Positions 40,211 to 48,324 of a stretch of DNA of 64,000 nt are shown here, one piece after another. Under the pieces are notes generated by a model. That model did no database searches. It saw only the letters and a list, made by a program, of their open reading frames with translations, and was not told the origin of the DNA. The stretch's first letter is position 1. Each line of letters opens with the position of its first letter. This DNA comes from Alkalicoccus luteus (GTDB lineage: Bacteria > Bacillota > Bacilli > Bacillales > Salisediminibacteriaceae), in the NCBI GenBank assembly GCA_052061695.1, contig JBPZEY010000014.1, one strand, 5' to 3'. A program made the translations under genes and the position numbers.

Positions 40211-40434
40211 GTTCCATTTGCGGAACGTTTCGAGGATCAGTCCATTTCATGATTTTACAAATTATCCGTATTTGGCTGATGGAAAGAGCACGACAGCGCT
40301 TATGTCGCTGTTTTGCATCCCACAGTCTCATAGATACTAGAAATCCGCTCTGATCTTACAGCCGCAAGGGGCGAAACGCTTCTCGGCAGTGTGTTACACT
40401 CACCACTAAGTTATTCGTTAGGGGGAGTTATCCG

Positions 40435-41265
40435 ATGAAAAAACAATGGACATTAACAACCGCAGCAGCGTCTGCGATGCTGATTCTCGCAGCTTGCGGC
40501 GGCAACGAAGGCAATACAGAAGAAGCACCTGAAAATGGCGGTATGAACAATAATTCCGAACAAGAAATGAACGATGAAGAAGCTGCAGAAGACCCTGAAG
40601 GAGCCGATGAGCTTGCTGACATGGGAGAGCAGGACATGCCTGAAGCAGAAACAGATGATCTTCCGGAGGTTGTTGCGGAAGTAAACGGCGAAGAAATTGA
40701 ACGCGACGAATTCGCGGTTACCTATGAAAACATGTTCATGCAGGCTGCCCAGCAGGCACAGATGACTGGTGAAGAAATTGACCAGCAGGAGCTTCAGGAA
40801 GAGCTCGTGCAGAATATGGTAGATCTGGAGCTGATGGTGCAGGAAGCAGAAGAGCAAGGCTTTGAAGCATCGGAAGAGGAAGTGAACGAACTGTTTGACG
40901 AGCTGGCTGCTCAAAGCGGCATGGAATCCGGCGATGAATTTGTTGCAGCGCTGGAAGAACAGGGTGAAGATGTAGAAAATCTGCAGGAAGAAGCAGAAAT
41001 GCAGATTAAAGTCGATGAACTGATCGCTTCAGAGGCCGGCGACGTTGATCCTTCCGAGGAAGAGGTTGAAGAGTATTACGAGCAGCTCGTCGCCCAGCAG
41101 GAAGAAATGGCCGGCGGTGAAGGCGGCGAAGAAATGGAAATGCCTGAATTTGAAGAAATTCAGCCTGAATTGGAAGAACAGCTGCGCGCTGAACAGGAAG
41201 CCGAGTATTCCCAGACGCTGGCTCAGGAACTGCGTGAAAATGCAGATGTAACGATTCACCTCTAA
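40435..41265 (+). CDS. acidic SurA_N-type lipoprotein without a PPIase domain
   Basis: This 276-residue lipoprotein has a signal peptide with lipobox LAAC (about 17-21) and a long Glu/Asp/Asn-rich linker. A SurA/PrsA N-terminal-type chaperone domain follows (about 75-185: VVAEVNGEEIERDEFAVTYE, then LQEELVQNMVDLELMVQEA). PrsA would next have a parvulin domain, but here only an acidic helical tail follows, so it is at most a chaperone-like remnant or a holdase. Extreme acidity fits a halophilic cell surface. ATG 40435 follows GGGGGAG. It is a single gene with its own terminator. Confidence 0.8.
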   Translation: MKKQWTLTTAAASAMLILAACGGNEGNTEEAPENGGMNNNSEQEMNDEEAAEDPEGADELADMGEQDMPEAETDDLPEVVAEVNGEEIERDEFAVTYENMFMQAAQQAQMTGEEIDQQELQEELVQNMVDLELMVQEAEEQGFEASEEEVNELFDELAAQSGMESGDEFVAALEEQGEDVENLQEEAEMQIKVDELIASEAGDVDPSEEEVEEYYEQLVAQQEEMAGGEGGEEMEMPEFEEIQPELEEQLRAEQEAEYSQTLAQELRENADVTIHL

Positions 41266-41281
41266 CACATTGTTATAACCT

Positions 41282-41321
41282 AAAGGACCGTTTCAGCAAC
41301 TTGCTGAGACGGTCCTTTTTG
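41282..41321 (+). terminator. intrinsic terminator
   Basis: AAAGGACCGTTTCAGCA (41282-41298) pairs with TGCTGAGACGGTCCTTT (41302-41318), one mismatch, followed by more T. The stretch to 41491 holds nothing I can name. Confidence 0.85.
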
Positions 41322-41491
41322 CTGACTGATCCAGTTGACTGAATCCGGAGCCTGGAGTAAATCCGGTGCAGGCTCTTCCCGATCCAGCCCCCACATTCCC
41401 GACAGGCACACACCGACTGTAAGGCTCCGGTATACCTTCCTATTCCCGTTCTGAGCCGTCAGCTAGTGAACGTTTTGTGAAGCTTTTCACG

Positions 41492-41920
41492 CTATTCTCC
41501 TCTGAGCATCGCATCCCGCTCTTCGTCACTCAGATCCCGGTGTACTTCATGGAGCATCCACTGATACCCGAATGGATCCATAAACACTGCATTGGATATG
41601 CCGTACTTCTCCATGGTTGTGACAGGCTGCATATTTCTGCATCCGCCTGCTATGGCGTTGTTATACGATTTATGAATGTCCGGTACTGTTACGTTAATCC
41701 AGATTGGCAGCGGCTCCTCACCAGAAGGTGCCTTCATGCCGTATGCTTCGTTTTCATCGAGCAGATGTATTTCTGTACCATAAATCGAAAAAATCACTTC
41801 ATTCTGACCTTGCTGGAGATCAGTTACAGTCAGACGTTGAACATCAAAAATCGTTTCATATAAGCGCAGTGCATCCAAACTGTCATGGACAATCAGATCA
41901 ATTTCAATACCTGTTTTCAT
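41492..41920 (-). CDS. VOC/glyoxalase-superfamily protein (PhnB-like)
   Basis: This 142-residue protein has two betaalphabetabetabeta modules of the vicinal oxygen chelate fold, similar to PhnB/3-demethylubiquinone methyltransferase-like proteins. It shows GIEIDLIVHDSLDALRLYE at the N-terminus and FMDPFGYQWMLHEVHRDL near the end. Metal ligands are unclear. ATG 41920 lies eight bases after GGGGGAGG; the frame extends 22 codons upstream without a ribosome binding site. Function is unassigned. Confidence 0.78.
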   Translation of the reverse strand: MKTGIEIDLIVHDSLDALRLYETIFDVQRLTVTDLQQGQNEVIFSIYGTEIHLLDENEAYGMKAPSGEEPLPIWINVTVPDIHKSYNNAIAGGCRNMQPVTTMEKYGISNAVFMDPFGYQWMLHEVHRDLSDEERDAMLRGE

Positions 41921-41986
41921 GCGCAGGTCCTCCCCCGTGTTAAAATCGCTCCATTTAAGCTTATCATGTTTATTTAGAGAATACAC

Positions 41987-42015
41987 TTGTACATATGGAA
42001 TGTATTTTATATAAT
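41987..42015 (+). promoter_or_regulatory. strong sigma-A promoter of small Cys-rich protein gene
   Basis: TTGTAC (41987-41992), a 17-bp spacer and a perfect TATAAT (42010-42015). Confidence 0.75.
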
Positions 42016-42020
42016 AGACG

Positions 42021-42044
42021 CATAAGCACCCCGCTTATTTTTTT
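42021..42044 (+). terminator. terminator-like hairpin at the 5' end of the transcript
   Basis: ATAAGC, ACCCC and GCTTAT are followed by T7, starting within about 10 bases of the predicted transcription start. A terminator so close to the start point is unusual and suggests attenuation, or else a protective 5' stem. Confidence 0.5.
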
Positions 42045-42142
42045 ACTCCATGGAGTCCCGTCGGCCATCCTTGTGCCACGGGAACTTTTTGTTCAGACGG
42101 GCTGATCAGTCTTTTCCTCATTTTATAAAGGAGGTTGTAGAC

Positions 42143-42364
42143 ATGGCAGTGATGGACAGAACGAAAGGCACCCGCAAGCTTCTTTACACGAGACGTGCAC
42201 ACCGGTTTGAACGAAAGAATAAGTGCATCGACTGCAGAGGCCGCGGCGTTACGAAAGCGTATGTCAGTGAATACAGCTATGAGCCGGCCGAGCAGTGCCG
42301 TTCATGCAGAGGTTCCGGAACCTATGAGGATTATAAGCGATATGGGCGAAAATCAATGGCATAA
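42143..42364 (+). CDS. small DnaJ-zinc-finger-like protein, 73 aa
   Basis: The protein contains two CxxCxGxG motifs, CIDCRGRG (about 28-35) and CRSCRGSG (about 52-59), the building block of the DnaJ cysteine-rich domain. It should bind one zinc ion. The N-terminal 27 residues are basic (TKGTRKLLYTRRAHRFERK). No J domain or partner is nearby. AAAGGAGG lies eight bases before ATG 42143, and a near-consensus promoter lies 130 bp upstream. Function is unknown. Confidence 0.8.
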   Translation: MAVMDRTKGTRKLLYTRRAHRFERKNKCIDCRGRGVTKAYVSEYSYEPAEQCRSCRGSGTYEDYKRYGRKSMA

Positions 42365-42366
42365 AC

Positions 42367-42399
42367 GAAGAGCGTTCCATTAAACGGGGACGCTCTTTT
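42367..42399 (+). terminator. intrinsic terminator
   Basis: AAGAGCGT (42368-42375) pairs with ACGCTCTT (42390-42397), with TTTTC. Confidence 0.7.
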
Positions 42400-42481
42400 C
42401 TATGCGGCGGCCGGCCTTTTCCCAAACCGCCGCTTCATGATAAGCTTGCACTAAACAAAACGAAAGCAGAAGGTGATGATC

Positions 42482-42661
42482 GTGGATAAACAGCAGATCG
42501 ACGGCCAGATTTTAGAGTTGAAGGATGAGTATGTACAGCTGCAGAACAACCTGGATAAGCTTGAGTCCATTGGCGGTAATCTGGCTCCGCTGGAAAAACG
42601 GCTGAGCGATATTGAGGTTGAACTGAAGGAATTGAATGCTCGGAAGCAGGAGCTTTCTTAA
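42482..42661 (+). CDS. small coiled-coil protein (SE1832-like), 59 aa
   Basis: This short acidic/basic helical protein (QIDGQILELKDEYVQLQNNL, then LEKRLSDIEVELKELNARK) resembles the small SE1832-type proteins of Bacillales by pattern and length. GTG 42482 lies eight bases after AGAAGG; an earlier GTG/ATG pair overlaps that site. Function is unknown. Confidence 0.65.
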   Translation: MDKQQIDGQILELKDEYVQLQNNLDKLESIGGNLAPLEKRLSDIEVELKELNARKQELS

Positions 42662-42667
42662 TCGTAA

Positions 42668-42702
42668 AAGCAGCATGTCCCCTGACAATGACATGCTGCT
42701 TA
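42668..42702 (+). terminator. hairpin after SE1832-like gene
   Basis: AAGCAGCATGTC (42668-42679) pairs perfectly with GACATGCTGCTT (42690-42701). T-run is poor. Confidence 0.6.
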
Positions 42703-42739
42703 TTATGCAGGTATTAAATTATAGAAAGATGCGTCACTA

Positions 42740-42850
42740 CAACTCGGCAGGCTTGCCGTGGACGAGCTCCTCAGCTTCCTCGATTCGCTGCGGGATCTTC
42801 CCAGCTCGTTCTTCCACAGGCGTCCGCCGGTTTTCGTTGCGCTTCTATTC
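42740..42850. repeat. dispersed structured repeat, copy D
   Basis: TGGACGAGCT (outer arm) can pair with AGCTCGTTCTTCCA, around CTCAGCTTCCTCG..CGCTGCGGGATCTTC. This is the shape of a palindromic repeat I recall as common between genes of Bacillaceae, and it shares the GATCTTC..CTCG core with copies B and C. The rest of 42851-43080 is a gene-free AT-rich stretch. Confidence 0.5.
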
Positions 42851-43080
42851 GCTAAAACAAAAGAGAGATCGTTTTGTTCTTTGTCTTTCCGCTCAGGAAC
42901 AGGAAAGACAAGGTGATTCTCAAGACGCCTCTAAAAGGGGAAAGCTTAAAGACCATCCCGTTCGCAAGGAAAAGATAGCGAAAAGACTTCTTTGTTATAA
43001 GCGTGTTTTCTTCCTATCAACACTAATCATTAATCATGTTCTGCTCAACACTAAAATTCCTTTGGTGTCTTTATTTTAAA

Positions 43081-43725
43081 TCAATCTACTTCAAATAACA
43101 TCTGAAACCTATCAAAATTATATGGATAGGCATTTTCTCCACCAAATTTTTTTGGTTTAAATTCATTGCTATATTCAAACTCTACTTCCCACTTCGTTAT
43201 ATTGAGCACGTTGAATTCATCATGTTTAGCAGAGTATCGTCTACGCCATTCACCAATATGCAAGTTTTTAAGCTCATATAAAAAAACGGTTTTTGTCACG
43301 TTTTTTTTATGACGTTTTTTGATTAAACCATGTTCTCTAAATTCAGAAAGGGTTATTATATCATTTAAAACTTCTATAACATATTTATGGAAGATATCGG
43401 AGCTCTTTTTAATACGAAAGGTTATTTTGCTGATAGAATAAATGTTTTCATCAAATTCAGCTGCTCTCGCTTCAGATTCAGACAAGATGTAAGTTCCCCC
43501 TGCTTCAGCGTAAGCTTGCTTAGCCATTTTTAAATATTCACGAGTCCAGTAAAGTTGAGTTTCTTCGCTTGGTTGCATAAAAATCTTTATATCCTCATAC
43601 GGGTTTTCCATTGAATTTTTGAGGCTGCCTATCCTCTGCTTAAGTCCCCTTATGGAGGTCATAATCTGCTCTTTTGATTTCCCGTTCAGGTGCTCCTCGT
43701 AATACCACTCAGGACTAATCATCAT
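43081..43725 (-). CDS. uncharacterised protein of AT-rich accessory patch
   Basis: I do not recognise this 214-residue cytoplasmic protein. Helical segments near the N-terminus (QIMTSIRGLKQRIGSL) are followed by a mixed alpha/beta region with many aromatic residues (KWEVEFEYSNEF, YPYNFDRFQMLFEVD). Its codons are distinctly AT-rich compared with genes on both sides, suggesting transfer. ATG 43725 lies nine bases after AAAGGGG; the ORF also has a TTG two codons earlier. It is flanked by repeat copies D and C. Confidence 0.65.
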   Translation of the reverse strand: MMISPEWYYEEHLNGKSKEQIMTSIRGLKQRIGSLKNSMENPYEDIKIFMQPSEETQLYWTREYLKMAKQAYAEAGGTYILSESEARAAEFDENIYSISKITFRIKKSSDIFHKYVIEVLNDIITLSEFREHGLIKKRHKKNVTKTVFLYELKNLHIGEWRRRYSAKHDEFNVLNITKWEVEFEYSNEFKPKKFGGENAYPYNFDRFQMLFEVD

Positions 43726-43929
43726 ATTCAACAGCCCCTTTGTATAATTAATTCAATTTTCACTCGAACTTGTTACAGGCTAACTATTTTTACGGTTCTA
43801 AATAAAGTTCATTAATTCATTCACAAAAGGTTTAGCAGAAATACATAAATCACATGAAAGCAGAGCTGAAAGAATTATAGGCACGAACATAGGAACTTTC
43901 TGACGAGGTAGATGAGTAAATTCAAACAA

Positions 43930-44065
43930 AGCTGTGTTCTGTGCCTACGAGCGTATGCTTTCCGGAGGGGCCGGTCTCAGCTAACTGGCTCGGTGATTCC
44001 GAGCCAGTGGATCTTTGCCTCGGCCTGATCCTCTCGGAGTCAACGCTCTTCGCTTCGAACTTGTT
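43930..44065. repeat. dispersed structured repeat, copy C
   Basis: It contains a perfect inner hairpin, ACTGGCTCGG (43984-43993), TGATT, CCGAGCCAGT (43999-44008). Outer arms are GGAGGGGCCGG and CCTGATCCTCTCGGAGTC, with the core GGATCTTTGCCTCG between. The inner stem sequence differs from copy A although both pair, so the structure rather than the sequence seems conserved. No gene is supported in 43732-44193. Confidence 0.6.
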
Positions 44066-44193
44066 GTTTTAGAAGGTTTAGCTGCATACGTTTTATTCAT
44101 AGACTTATTCCAATAAGGCTTAGAGTTAAGTGTTGTAACCAGCACCACGATAATAGCGTGTTCTTCAGATTCAGCCATACTAATCCATTAACA

Positions 44194-45390
44194 TTAACAG
44201 GTATTATCACTCTGAAACTCGTTCTCAAAAGCTGATTCAAGCTTTTCTAAATCGGTTTTTAAAAAATCGTTCATCTTTTGTTCGATCATTTCAAAAATAC
44301 TGCTTTCATCTAACTCATCTTGATAGCCATTAGGAAGAATTTCTTTATAATAAATTGGTGCATATCCAGTATTTAGTCGGTTTTTTGCAATGTTAAACAA
44401 CTCAGGGTACTTTATTGCCACTTGATGGAGTTTTTCTCTAAGTGCAGGTTCACCTGGACCTATAATGCATTTTAATAGAAGTTGATGCGGTCTGTTTTGA
44501 AACTCAAACAGCACGATTCGTTTACTTGGCGTCCAGTTAGAGCCTAGGTGCTCGATTAGCGAATCCAATCGATTTGTTGTAAATCTTATAAACGTTTTAA
44601 TGGAATGATCTAAGATTAAGTTCTTTTCATCTTTAATATCATGTGGAAGCTTGCTTGCTATCTCAGATTGTATATCAGGCTTATATTTGTATATGAGATC
44701 TAAGGCTTTTTTATGTTTTGCATAAATTTCCTTACATATCTGCTCTAACTCCTCATCTCCCACAATGTGCCTCCTCAACATTTCTATGTATTGTGTCAGA
44801 AAATCACGTGACCGTTCATTTAAAGTTAATTCTCGATGACTCGTGCCTTCTTCAATGAGTTTAATAATCGTAGAGTAATCCACGTTAACCCAACGTTCAG
44901 AGTGACTGGCACTATCTCCAAATGGAGTTAAGTAGATATAGACAGCCATGTAATCACGGTAGTGGTTTTCTATTATCTGTTCATATTTGTTTAATTGATG
45001 GTTGGACTCCTGACTCCATATCTTGTTTTCAATAACGATGACGAGCTGTTCCTTCTCGGAAACTAAAAGAATATCAATGTTATTCCATTCTCGTTTTACA
45101 ATTAAATCCGCATAATCAACTAAAGCCACCCGCAAACGCTTTTGATGATCAATTTCGTCATCATGGACACGCTGCATAACCATGTTGACTAAGTCTCTCA
45201 CGATAAAATCATCCATCCCGTGAGATTCATTTGGATCTAATAGCCAAGCAAGAACGTTGCTATGTCGGATCTCCCGATTTACAACCCCAAGCACTTCAAA
45301 CAAATTAAACGCAGATGCTTTCGTTTCTATTCGATGAAGAGCTTCTGTATCGAGTAAAAAGTTATTTAGTGCGGCAACATCTTGATTCAT
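44194..45390 (-). CDS. PD-(D/E)XK nuclease superfamily protein
   Basis: This 398-residue protein has an N-terminal domain starting NNFLLDTEALHRIE and a PD-(D/E)XK nuclease core (about 60-160). The catalytic pattern is NNIDILLVS (Asp), then VIVIENKIWSQE (Glu-Asn-Lys), then NHQLNKYEQII, as in the PDDEXK_4 family. The C-terminal half (about 200-398) is helical and unassigned. Such proteins occur in defence islands and mobile DNA, but the target is unknown. The gene is AT-rich like its neighbour at 43081. I chose ATG 45390, nine bases after a GGG-containing site; an ATG three codons earlier touches that site. Confidence 0.75.
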   Translation of the reverse strand: MNQDVAALNNFLLDTEALHRIETKASAFNLFEVLGVVNREIRHSNVLAWLLDPNESHGMDDFIVRDLVNMVMQRVHDDEIDHQKRLRVALVDYADLIVKREWNNIDILLVSEKEQLVIVIENKIWSQESNHQLNKYEQIIENHYRDYMAVYIYLTPFGDSASHSERWVNVDYSTIIKLIEEGTSHRELTLNERSRDFLTQYIEMLRRHIVGDEELEQICKEIYAKHKKALDLIYKYKPDIQSEIASKLPHDIKDEKNLILDHSIKTFIRFTTNRLDSLIEHLGSNWTPSKRIVLFEFQNRPHQLLLKCIIGPGEPALREKLHQVAIKYPELFNIAKNRLNTGYAPIYYKEILPNGYQDELDESSIFEMIEQKMNDFLKTDLEKLESAFENEFQSDNTC

Positions 45391-45620
45391 ATTTATCATC
45401 CCAGCCTTCCGAACATATTTAGAAAACAGAACTTAAACGATAGAATTAACCAGTCAGAAATGGCTAGTTATCATTATTTTGTTGCTGCTTTATATAATTT
45501 GCTCTCAGCTCAATCAAACTTTTCCCTTTTTCTTTATGTATGTCGAATTGATATGTAACTACACTTGGTCACACGAATACACGCTTTAACCATTGTTGAA
45601 AGGACAATTCTTTTCTATTT

Positions 45621-45650
45621 ACTATGGCTTGATTACCCTTACGTTGTCAA
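45621..45650 (-). promoter_or_regulatory. possible promoter upstream of the nuclease gene
   Basis: TTGACA (45645-45650, minus strand), 18 bp and CATAGT (45621-45626). The -35 is perfect and the -10 poor. It would leave a leader of about 220 nt. Nothing else is visible in 45391-45690, which is AT-rich. Confidence 0.35.
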
Positions 45651-45690
45651 ACGGTGTTACTAATCGCCATTTATAAAACACTATTTTTAT

Positions 45691-45730
45691 CGAAAAAAAG
45701 CATGCCGGACTTCATCCCGACATGCTGCTT
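45691..45730 (-). terminator. terminator of dus gene
   Basis: GCATGTCGGGA and TCCGGCATGC pair imperfectly (minus strand), followed by T7. Confidence 0.75.
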
Positions 45731-45792
45731 GTTACTCGTATGACTGGATCGAAGCAAAGCTTTAGCTTTGCACCAGATTGCCTTTAAAAAAG

Positions 45793-46770
45793 CTATACCG
45801 GCTGCTCCGCCTGTTCAAACTGCTTCAGCAGTGCCCGCACTTCATCTGTCGACTTCGTCTGCATCAGTTCGTTTCGAAGTGCGCTGGCGCCTCGAAATCC
45901 TTTTACGTATATCTTGAAAAAGCGGTGCAGCTTCGTGATCGGTCGGGGCACTTGCTCTGCGTAATAGTCCTGAAGGTCGAGCTGCAGCTTCAGCAGATCC
46001 AGGTACTCCTGGCTGCTGTGCTCTCTTTTCTCTTTTTCAAAAGCGAACGGATTTTTGAATATTCCTCTCCCGATCATAATGCCGTCTACTCCGTATTTGT
46101 CAGCAAGTTCAAGACCGACCTGCCGATCGGGAATGTCTCCGTTGATGGTAAGCAAGGTCTCCGGGGCGATCTCATCCCGCAGCTTGGTGATTTCTGGAAT
46201 CAGCTCCCAGTGGGCATCCACTGCGCTCATTTCCTGCCTCGTGCGAAGATGAATAGAGAGGTTTGCCACATTTTGCTTGAGAATGTGCGTAAGCCATCCC
46301 TTCCACTCCTCCACTTCTGTAAAGCCGAGACGGGTCTTCACGCTTACCGGCAGCCCACCGGCTTTTGCCGCTTGAACGAGCTCTGCTGCGACATCCGGCC
46401 GGCGGATCAGACCGCTGCCTTTTCCGCTTGATGCCACATTCGGCACGGGACAGCCCATATTAATGTCGATCCCCTTAAAGCCCATTTCCGCCATCCCTAC
46501 GCTCATTTGCTGGAAATACTCAGGCTTGTCTCCCCAGATATGGGCTACCATCGGCTGCTCATCTTCAGTGAATAACAGACGCCCGCGCACGCTGTCTCTT
46601 CCCTCTGTATGGCAGTAGCTGTCTGAATTCGTGAACTCGGTAAAAAAGACGTCGGGACGCGCAGCTTTACTGACGACGTGCCGAAACACGACATCCGTCA
46701 CATCTTCCATCGGTGCTAATACAAAAAACGGCCGCGGCAGGTCGCGCCAGAAATTCTCTTTCACAATCAA
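45793..46770 (-). CDS. dus: tRNA-dihydrouridine synthase
   Basis: This 325-residue FMN enzyme reduces uridine to dihydrouridine in the tRNA D-loop. N-terminal FVLAPMEDVTDVVFR (about 16-30) is the FMN-binding start of the TIM barrel. DINMGCPVPNVASSGKGSGL (about 98-117) carries the catalytic Cys, and VSVKTRLGF and DGIMIGRGIFKNPFAF complete the flavin site. It is like B. subtilis YfjN in length. It lies directly downstream of the rRNA methyltransferase gene, a natural RNA-modification pair. Confidence 0.92.
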   Translation of the reverse strand: MIVKENFWRDLPRPFFVLAPMEDVTDVVFRHVVSKAARPDVFFTEFTNSDSYCHTEGRDSVRGRLLFTEDEQPMVAHIWGDKPEYFQQMSVGMAEMGFKGIDINMGCPVPNVASSGKGSGLIRRPDVAAELVQAAKAGGLPVSVKTRLGFTEVEEWKGWLTHILKQNVANLSIHLRTRQEMSAVDAHWELIPEITKLRDEIAPETLLTINGDIPDRQVGLELADKYGVDGIMIGRGIFKNPFAFEKEKREHSSQEYLDLLKLQLDLQDYYAEQVPRPITKLHRFFKIYVKGFRGASALRNELMQTKSTDEVRALLKQFEQAEQPV

Positions 46771-46829
46771 TCAACTCCACTTACTATAAATATCATAAAA
46801 GAAATTCGACTTTTTCTCATTTTATCAAG

Positions 46830-48200
46830 CTAGCTGGATGTTAACAATGCAACGCACTCCACATGCGTCGTATGCGGAAACATATCAACCGGCTGGACTT
46901 CTTTTGTTTCGTATCCTTTTTCTGCGAGGATGCTCAGATCGCGGGCAAGGGTCGCCGGGTTGCAGGAAACGTAGACGATTCGCTCCGGTGCGAGCTCGGT
47001 CATCGTGGTGAGAAGCGATTCGTCACAGCCTTTTCGAGGCGGGTCGACGACGATAACGTCGCCACGGATTCCCTGCGCCTGCCACCAGGGCATGATGCTC
47101 TCGGCTTCCCCTACGAAGAAATCAGCGTTCTCAATATGGTTAATTTCCGCGTTTCGCTTCGCGTCATCGACGGCATCCGGAACGATTTCCACCCCGTATA
47201 CGCGTCGAGCTCTGCCTGCAAGAAACAAGCTGATCGTGCCGATGCCGCAGTAGGCGTCCATCACCGTTTCCGTTCCGGTTAAAGCTGCATACTCCAGCGC
47301 CTTCCCGTAGAGCACATCGGTCTGCTCCGGGTTTACCTGATAAAAGGAGCGGGCGGAAATAGCAAAGCGAACACCGTTAATTTCATCGTGAATGACGCTC
47401 TCTCCCCAAACGACGTTCGTTTCGTCGCCAAAAATAACGTTCGTCCGCTTCGGGTTCACGTTGTGCATGATCGACTTCAGGTTCGGGAAGGTGTCGCGCA
47501 GCTTGTCGGCCAGCTGCTTTTTATTCGGAAGCCCCTTATCTTTCGTGATCAGCACGATCATCAGTTCATCCGTCGTTTTGGCGTGCCGGATAACAACGTG
47601 GCGAAGCTGTCCTTTATGTTTTTGCGGATCATAGGCGCGAATGCCAAGTTCCGACGCTGCTGCTTTCACGAGATTCATCGTGCGATCTGCGTCCGGATGC
47701 TGAATCAGACACTCGTCGGTATCGACGATGTCCTTACTGCGCTCAGCATAAAAGCCGCTTACGATCTGCCCCTTTTGCTCGCCGATTGGAATTTGTGATT
47801 TATTCCGGTAGCGCCACGGATCCGCCATCCCTAGCGTTTCATGCACTGGAACGTCTGTTAATCCGCCGATCCGGGCAAGTGCTTCTTTTACGACATTCTG
47901 TTTATACGCAAGCTGGCCGCTGTACGTGAGATGCTGCAGCTGACAGCCTCCGCATCGTTTGAACACCGGACATGGAGGTTCCGTTCGATCGCTGCTCGTT
48001 TCATGCAGCGTCAGAAGTCTGCCAAATGCAAAGTTCTTTTTCATCTGAACGATTTTAATGTCGGCTTCTTCCCGGGGAAGTGCGCCTTTAATGAATACCG
48101 GAAAACCGTCTATTTTTGCGACCCCGGCTCCGTCGTGCGTTAAATCCTCGACTAACACCCGGTACTGTTCGTTTTTTTTCACTGGTGCCTGCTGTTTCAT
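46830..48200 (-). CDS. rlmCD: 23S rRNA (uracil-C5)-methyltransferase RlmCD/RumA-type
   Basis: This 456-residue SAM-dependent enzyme makes 5-methyluridine in 23S rRNA. It has an N-terminal TRAM domain (about 10-65), a [4Fe-4S] cluster motif in PCPVFKRCGGCQ (about 77-88), a SAM-binding segment VMDAYCGIGTISLFLA (about 316-331), DPPRKGCDESLL (about 384-395) and the catalytic Cys in YVSCNPATLARD (about 408-419). B. subtilis has two such genes, yefA (rlmCD, U747 and U1939) and yfjO. Proximity to dgkB and gatCAB favours the yefA type; proximity to the yfjN-like dus favours yfjO. Confidence 0.88.
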   Translation of the reverse strand: MKQQAPVKKNEQYRVLVEDLTHDGAGVAKIDGFPVFIKGALPREEADIKIVQMKKNFAFGRLLTLHETSSDRTEPPCPVFKRCGGCQLQHLTYSGQLAYKQNVVKEALARIGGLTDVPVHETLGMADPWRYRNKSQIPIGEQKGQIVSGFYAERSKDIVDTDECLIQHPDADRTMNLVKAAASELGIRAYDPQKHKGQLRHVVIRHAKTTDELMIVLITKDKGLPNKKQLADKLRDTFPNLKSIMHNVNPKRTNVIFGDETNVVWGESVIHDEINGVRFAISARSFYQVNPEQTDVLYGKALEYAALTGTETVMDAYCGIGTISLFLAGRARRVYGVEIVPDAVDDAKRNAEINHIENADFFVGEAESIMPWWQAQGIRGDVIVVDPPRKGCDESLLTTMTELAPERIVYVSCNPATLARDLSILAEKGYETKEVQPVDMFPHTTHVECVALLTSS

Positions 48201-48324
48201 GTACGTACGTCCTTTCTCTTTTCAGCTTACCCGATTGTAACACATTCCGGCTGTTTGAAAACGGACTTGAAGCTGGTATGATAGGTTAGGACAATCATGC
48301 ATACAGAAAATTAGAGGTGGAATC

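Noticed and set aside
43981..44178. 65-codon ORF on the minus strand after the nuclease gene
   Set aside because: Most of it lies in structured repeat C and it has no ribosome binding site.
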